Below are positions 60,922-64,000 of a DNA stretch of 64,000 nucleotides, piece after piece. This DNA is from Adhaeribacter_A terreus (GTDB lineage Bacteria > Bacteroidota > Bacteroidia > Cytophagales > Hymenobacteraceae). The notes below the pieces were generated by a model, which was given only the letters and a program-made list of their open reading frames with translations, did not search any database and was not told where the DNA came from. Position 1 is the first letter of the stretch, and each line of letters starts with the position of its first letter. Made by a program: the position numbers and the translations under genes. The stretch covers positions 248,001 to 312,000 of the forward strand of contig NZ_JBHSKT010000005.1 in assembly GCF_042657365.1 (NCBI RefSeq), written 5' to 3'.

Positions 60922-61626
60922 ATGCGCGCTTTAAACACCTCCGCTAAATATTTCCTGGTCCAGAAACTGCGCCTTTCCAACAAAGAAGCTACAGCTATAA
61001 TTTTAGCGAAACGCCTTTTGGTAAACGGCCTGCCCGCGCAGCTAAACCAGCCTTTAAAACCCGAAGATGAAGTAACCTTAGACTGCAAAATCCTGAAGCC
61101 TGCGCAGCAATTTCATTACCTGGCCTACTACAAACCCCGCGGCATCGAAACTACGTTGAATGAGGCCATTCCCGATAATTTAACCCAAGCCCTGAACTTC
61201 CCGGAACGCGTGTACCCCATCGGCCGCCTCGATAAAGAATCGGAAGGCCTGCTGCTACTCACCAACGACGGCTCTATTTTCGACAGGATCCTGCACAGCG
61301 AACAAAAGCAGGAAAAGGAATACGTGGTGCGGGTAGATAAATCTTTGACTTCAGAAGTTATTGCTGCCTTAGCTTCCGGTGTGGAAATCATGGGGAAGAA
61401 AACCCGTCCGGCGCAGGTAAAGCCGCTGGATGCATTTACTTTTAATATTGTGCTTACGCAGGGCTTGAACCGGCAGATCAGGAGAATGTGCTATAAGCTG
61501 GGGTATGAAGTTTTGGAATTGAAGCGGGTTCGCATCGTGAATGTGAAGTTGGGAGATTTGCAGGTTGGGGAATGGCGGGAGTTAGGGAAGAATGAGGTTG
61601 AAGAATTGAAGAAGCTGGTTAGGTAA
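60922..61626 (+). CDS. rluF: RluF-like 23S rRNA pseudouridine synthase
   Basis: A 234-residue RsuA/RluB/E/F-family enzyme that makes a pseudouridine in 23S rRNA. An N-terminal S4 domain (NTSAKYFLVQKLRLSNKEATAIILAKRLLVNGLPA) is followed by the catalytic motif YPIGRLDKESEGLLLLTNDG with catalytic Asp, EKEYVVRVDKSL, and LTQGLNRQIRRMCYKLGYEVLELKRVRI. The last motif NRQIRRM is the family's. The S4 sequence and FERVYPIGRLD-type spacing fit RluF more than RsuA, but the exact uridine is inferred. Confidence 0.85.
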   Translation: MRALNTSAKYFLVQKLRLSNKEATAIILAKRLLVNGLPAQLNQPLKPEDEVTLDCKILKPAQQFHYLAYYKPRGIETTLNEAIPDNLTQALNFPERVYPIGRLDKESEGLLLLTNDGSIFDRILHSEQKQEKEYVVRVDKSLTSEVIAALASGVEIMGKKTRPAQVKPLDAFTFNIVLTQGLNRQIRRMCYKLGYEVLELKRVRIVNVKLGDLQVGEWRELGKNEVEELKKLVR

Positions 61627-61639
61627 AGTAATGCTATCA

Positions 61640-61663
61640 TGGACTATGGATTTTTATAGTCCA
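61640..61663 (+). terminator. hairpin after the pseudouridine synthase gene
   Basis: TGGACTAT and ATAGTCCA around an eight-base loop; T-tract is weak, so termination is uncertain. Confidence 0.5.
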
Positions 61664-61674
61664 CGTTAAGGGAT

Positions 61675-61682
61675 TATCTTTG
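61675..61682 (+). promoter_or_regulatory. TAnnTTTG box of the 54-residue gene
   Basis: TATCTTTG, perfect, three bases before the ATG; the start site would fall on or next to the A of ATG. Confidence 0.55.
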
Positions 61683-61685
61683 ACT

Positions 61686-61850
61686 ATGGCAGATAAAAAC
61701 AATTCAAAAACCCATAAGGAAGTTACCCAGGAACTTCTGGCTGCTGGCAAAATCTCAGAAAAAGGATTGGAGAAAGCTCGTCAGCAATTAGAAGAAGATC
61801 CAGAATGGCAGGCTTTCCTGGCTTCGCAACCCAAGCGGAAACAAGCTTAG
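61686..61850 (+). CDS. 54-residue hypothetical protein
   Basis: A short gene of 54 codons plus stop. The product MADKNNSKTHKEVTQELLAAGKI then SEKGLEKARQQLEEDPEWQAFLASQPKRKQA-like sequence is charged, helical and lacks any signal peptide or known motif. EEDPEWQAFLAS resembles the C-terminal tail of small antitoxin-like proteins, but that is weak. It has its own TATCTTTG box and lies 38 bases before a DUF4926 gene, so the two may form an operon. The codon usage looks coding (no stop in frame, third-position bias as in neighbours). Confidence 0.6.
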   Translation: MADKNNSKTHKEVTQELLAAGKISEKGLEKARQQLEEDPEWQAFLASQPKRKQA

Positions 61851-61888
61851 TAATATTCCCAAGTCGCTTTCATATCCAGCCCCAATTT

Positions 61889-62110
61889 ATGATCAAAGAG
61901 TTCGAAAGAGTGGTTTTAACCGAAGATATTTCCGGTACCGCGTTACGCAAAGACGACGTTGGCGTGGTAGTTATGATCTACGAAGCCTACGAAGTAGAAT
62001 TTCTGGCTTTAGATGGCTCAACCATTGCGGTTGAAACTGTAAAAGCAAATCAGGTACGTCCGGTAAGAAACACCGAAATCCTGCACGTACGCGATGTAAA
62101 AGCGGCGTAG
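61889..62110 (+). CDS. DUF4926 family protein
   Basis: A 73-residue protein. EFERVVLTEDISGTALRKDDVGVVVMIYEAYEVEFLALDGSTIAVETVKANQVRPV matches the small DUF4926 family, a KOW/SH3-like beta barrel found beside toxin-like or immune genes in many bacteria. The start at 61889 (MIKEFERVVL) is chosen because the longer frame (61805) overlaps the 54-residue gene in another frame and adds no family sequence. Function unknown. Confidence 0.8.
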   Translation: MIKEFERVVLTEDISGTALRKDDVGVVVMIYEAYEVEFLALDGSTIAVETVKANQVRPVRNTEILHVRDVKAA

Positions 62111-62177
62111 CTATTTCTTTCCCTTCAACAATTCCCCTTTTCATTGGTTATAAACTTCTAATCCAGAAGCTATAACT

Positions 62178-62441
62178 ATGAAAAACCTAACCCAAACCGA
62201 TCAGGATTTCAAAGCCGGAAAAGGCGTAATTAAAGCAGTAGCCATCGGCGCATTTTCCGCAGGCGCTTTTGCAGCCGGCGCGATGGCAGTTGGTGCTTTA
62301 GCTGTTGGTGCGTTGGCAATTGGCAGTATGGTTATTGCCCGGATGGGAATTAACCAGGCGCGCATCCGGAAACTTGAAATTGATGAACTGACGGTTAAGC
62401 GGTTGCGGGTTGAGGAGGAGTTGGTGAGGCCGAAGGAGTAG
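62178..62441 (+). CDS. small Gly/Ala-repeat protein
   Basis: An 87-residue protein with a hydrophobic repeat of about five residues (AVAIGAFSAGAFAAGAMAVGALAVGALAIGSMVIARMG), then IRKLEIDELTVKRLRVEEEL. The A-x-G-A-L phase suggests a short beta-solenoid (pentapeptide-like) or a membrane-inserted segment; the tail IRKLEIDELTVKRL continues the five-residue phase. No named family recognised. Possibly expressed with the DUF4926 gene 67 bases upstream. Confidence 0.65.
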   Translation: MKNLTQTDQDFKAGKGVIKAVAIGAFSAGAFAAGAMAVGALAVGALAIGSMVIARMGINQARIRKLEIDELTVKRLRVEEELVRPKE

Positions 62442-62489
62442 TTTCGTTGTTAATTAAGAAATCCTATATTAGAGGCTTATACTCTAAAG

Positions 62490-63677
62490 ATGTATTCCAG
62501 AGCCAATCTTACCCTTCTATTTCTCCTCACGCTACTGCAAAGTTGCACCTTAAGCCAAAATCCGAATTCTTCGCATCCTGCCGACCGCAGTTTTTTAACT
62601 GATGCCAGGTACAATCAATCTGAAAGAAGCTTCTTGATCTTTAAATACCGGGGTTACGAAGAAAATAAGGTATTAAAATTCACAATAAAGCAGCTAAAGC
62701 CAGGAAAGGACTTTCCGGATGGAATTCAGCAACTAGAGAATATACGAAATCTTACAAAGGAAAAAAGTCCTGACCTGGTCGGGATTCCATTATACCAGAA
62801 TGTACCTGGAAGTGTCTTTATTACCCGCAATCTTCACTGCGATGAAATTGAAGTATCAAATATTCATTGGCTGGAATATTTGCATTATCTTAAAAAGGAT
62901 TCATCAGAAAGTGTGGCTTTAAAAATGCAGCCCAAGGCAAACTTAATCAAATTGGTACCACAGGACTTTTATGCCATGGATATTACCGGTATGATTCCGG
63001 AGTTTCCGGCAAATGAAAAGAAAGAATGGCGCTTCGATACGTATCTTGACCATCCCGGCTATCGCTTTTTTCCAGTTATTGGGGTATCGCAGGAACAGGC
63101 CAAAGCCTATTGTAAATGGCGCTCTAAATTTGTTACTGCTCAAATGCATAAACAATTCCCTCAAACAAGTAGCCTGAACTATAATTACCGCTTACCTACT
63201 GAGGCTGAATGGGAAATGATTGCTTCGACGGGGTTCGATAAGGAGAAATATCCTCATGCCTTATATCCTGAAAATATTATTAATATTAAGTTAAAAGTAA
63301 ACCCCGGTGCAGCCGGATATCTCGCCACAAAACTTCCGAATCCACCGCCAGCATCGCAGATAAAAGCGGACATCAAGAAATTTAATAAAACAAACAGCTT
63401 AACAAATCCAGAAGCTGCTTTTAATACGCACCGCAACCTCCCTTATTTTTTAAATCTTAGTACTCCTTTTTATGTATATGCCTATCCGCCAAATGATTTT
63501 GGTATTTACAATATGATAGGCAACGTTGCTGAAATGGTAGCCGAAGAAGGCATTGCAAAAGGCGGAAGCTGGCTGGAGCCGCTTACAAATTCTAAAATTA
63601 CAGACCGAAAACTTTACGATAAACCAGCTGCCGATATTGGTTTTCGGTGTGTTTGCGAAGTTGAAAAATTGAAATAG
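62490..63677 (+). CDS. SUMF1/FGE-sulfatase-domain lipoprotein, GldK/GldJ-like
   Basis: A 395-residue lipoprotein (lipobox LQSC). The C-terminal two thirds fit the formylglycine-generating-enzyme fold: DEIEVSNIHWLEYLHYL, FFPVIGVSQEQAKAYCKWRSKFV, RLPTEAEWEMIASTGF, NDFGIYNMIGNVAEMVAEEGIAKGGSWLEP and IGFRCVCE. In Bacteroidota this fold is used by GldJ/GldK of the gliding/T9SS machinery, where catalytic Cys residues are lost. It is shorter than those and lacks their flanking genes, so an accessory paralogue is more likely. Confidence 0.8.
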   Translation: MYSRANLTLLFLLTLLQSCTLSQNPNSSHPADRSFLTDARYNQSERSFLIFKYRGYEENKVLKFTIKQLKPGKDFPDGIQQLENIRNLTKEKSPDLVGIPLYQNVPGSVFITRNLHCDEIEVSNIHWLEYLHYLKKDSSESVALKMQPKANLIKLVPQDFYAMDITGMIPEFPANEKKEWRFDTYLDHPGYRFFPVIGVSQEQAKAYCKWRSKFVTAQMHKQFPQTSSLNYNYRLPTEAEWEMIASTGFDKEKYPHALYPENIINIKLKVNPGAAGYLATKLPNPPPASQIKADIKKFNKTNSLTNPEAAFNTHRNLPYFLNLSTPFYVYAYPPNDFGIYNMIGNVAEMVAEEGIAKGGSWLEPLTNSKITDRKLYDKPAADIGFRCVCEVEKLK

Positions 63678-63702
63678 GGTTTAACTTTAATTTCCATTCT
63701 CC

Positions 63703-63732
63703 AAAACGCTACCCCTCCCACCCCAAAAACTC
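63703..63732 (+). repeat. 30-bp element before uvrA
   Basis: In-register copy with a C-rich middle in the gap between the FGE-like gene and uvrA. Confidence 0.75.
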
Positions 63733-63837
63733 CCAACCAACTTTCTCCCAAATCACCTCCCTCCCCTGCAACCTAAACCCCTTCAAATCTGTTAGGAAGA
63801 GTTATCTGAACCACCTGCAAACCTGCGTAATTCTGCG

Positions 63838-63845
63838 TACCTTTG
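63838..63845 (+). promoter_or_regulatory. TAnnTTTG box of uvrA
   Basis: TACCTTTG, perfect, giving a leader of about 20 bases. Confidence 0.55.
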
Positions 63846-63867
63846 CAGATTAATTCTTCCCTGAAAA

Positions 63868-64000
63868 ATGGCTGACAAAAAGCTTGATCCGGTTGCTGCT
63901 ACGGCCTTAGACGTGCCTTTTATTGAGGTTTACGGCGCCCGTGAGCACAACTTAAAAAATATATCCTTAACCATTCCGCGTAACAAACTGGTGGTGTTTA
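63868..64000 (+). CDS. uvrA: excinuclease ABC subunit A (5' part)
   Basis: Start of a gene cut by the window edge; 44 codons are visible. After an unconserved N-terminus (MADKKLDPVAATALDVP) comes FIEVYGAREHNLKNISLTIPRNKLVVF, the UvrA N-terminal strand leading to the first Walker A. UvrA is the damage-recognition ATPase of nucleotide excision repair. Confidence 0.9.
   Translation, partial: MADKKLDPVAATALDVPFIEVYGAREHNLKNISLTIPRNKLVVF

Noticed and set aside
4327..63732. The 30-bp element as a CRISPR repeat or integron attC array
   Set aside because: Copies are irregularly spaced over kilobases, in both orientations, with no spacers of constant size, no cas genes and no integrase nearby.
1..64000. 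tRNA or rRNA genes
   Set aside because: No cloverleaf-like stretch with a GGTTCGAATCC-type arm or rRNA landmark was found by eye; a covariance-model scan would be decisive.

Overview
The window looks like a chromosome segment of a Bacteroidota bacterium, most likely a member of the Cytophagales (Hymenobacteraceae-like; inference). Reasons: three secreted proteins with type IX secretion (T9SS) type-A C-terminal sorting domains, many Ser/Gly-Cys lipoproteins, the promoter box TAnnTTTG with few Shine-Dalgarno sites, a DUF3667 protein, an M56/BlaI pair, and uvrA, polA, queA, ispD, mgtE and rlpA homologues of the Bacteroidota type. No rRNA, tRNA, phage, insertion sequence or CRISPR array was recognised.

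Layout. 1-4.3 kb: DUF3667 zinc-ribbon membrane protein, a repeat patch, then DNA polymerase I. 4.4-8.1 kb: five consecutive lipocalin-like lipoproteins, each closed by a very similar GCGAAGG/CCTTCGC terminator. 8.4-16 kb: a giant T9SS beta-helix/Ig protein, then a FadL-like porin with a GDSL lipase lipoprotein. 16-23 kb: flavin oxidoreductase, a pair of paralogous secreted proteins around a lipoprotein, a T9SS protein and an EcsC protein, then cyanophycinase and RlpA. 23-30 kb: a repeat-rich gap, dGTPase, two lipoproteins resembling stand-alone subtilase prodomains, and a BlaI/M56 pair with three perfect operator dyads. 30-43 kb: two GT-C-like membrane proteins, a MacB/FtsX permease, an outer-membrane protein, MgtE, IspD, a lipoprotein and QueA. 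43-53 kb: another FtsX-type permease, a long AT-rich leader and a T9SS protein, a LOG protein, a PAS histidine kinase with its response regulator, and MmcQ/YjbR, TPR and YoaK proteins. 53-60.6 kb: a TetR-TolC-HlyD-RND efflux cluster interrupted by a repeat-filled gap. 60.9-64 kb: RluF-like pseudouridine synthase, a run of small genes, an FGE-sulfatase-like lipoprotein, and the start of uvrA.

The most unusual signal is an interspersed element of fixed 30-bp length (AAAACGSTAK, 13 variable bases, AAAAST, one more base). I count 46 in-register copies by eye. It lies in both orientations, in almost every intergenic gap, often exactly on a stop codon, and in a few copies inside coding sequence. 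Its length is constant while its middle varies, which suggests a spaced two-part recognition site more than a decaying repeat. I know of no described family that matches it.

Several other dispersed families (GC-rich CCTCCCC hairpins, GTCATTCCGA-like blocks, GGATTTATCAATCCG-like hairpins, GTAGCG palindromes) share the same gaps.
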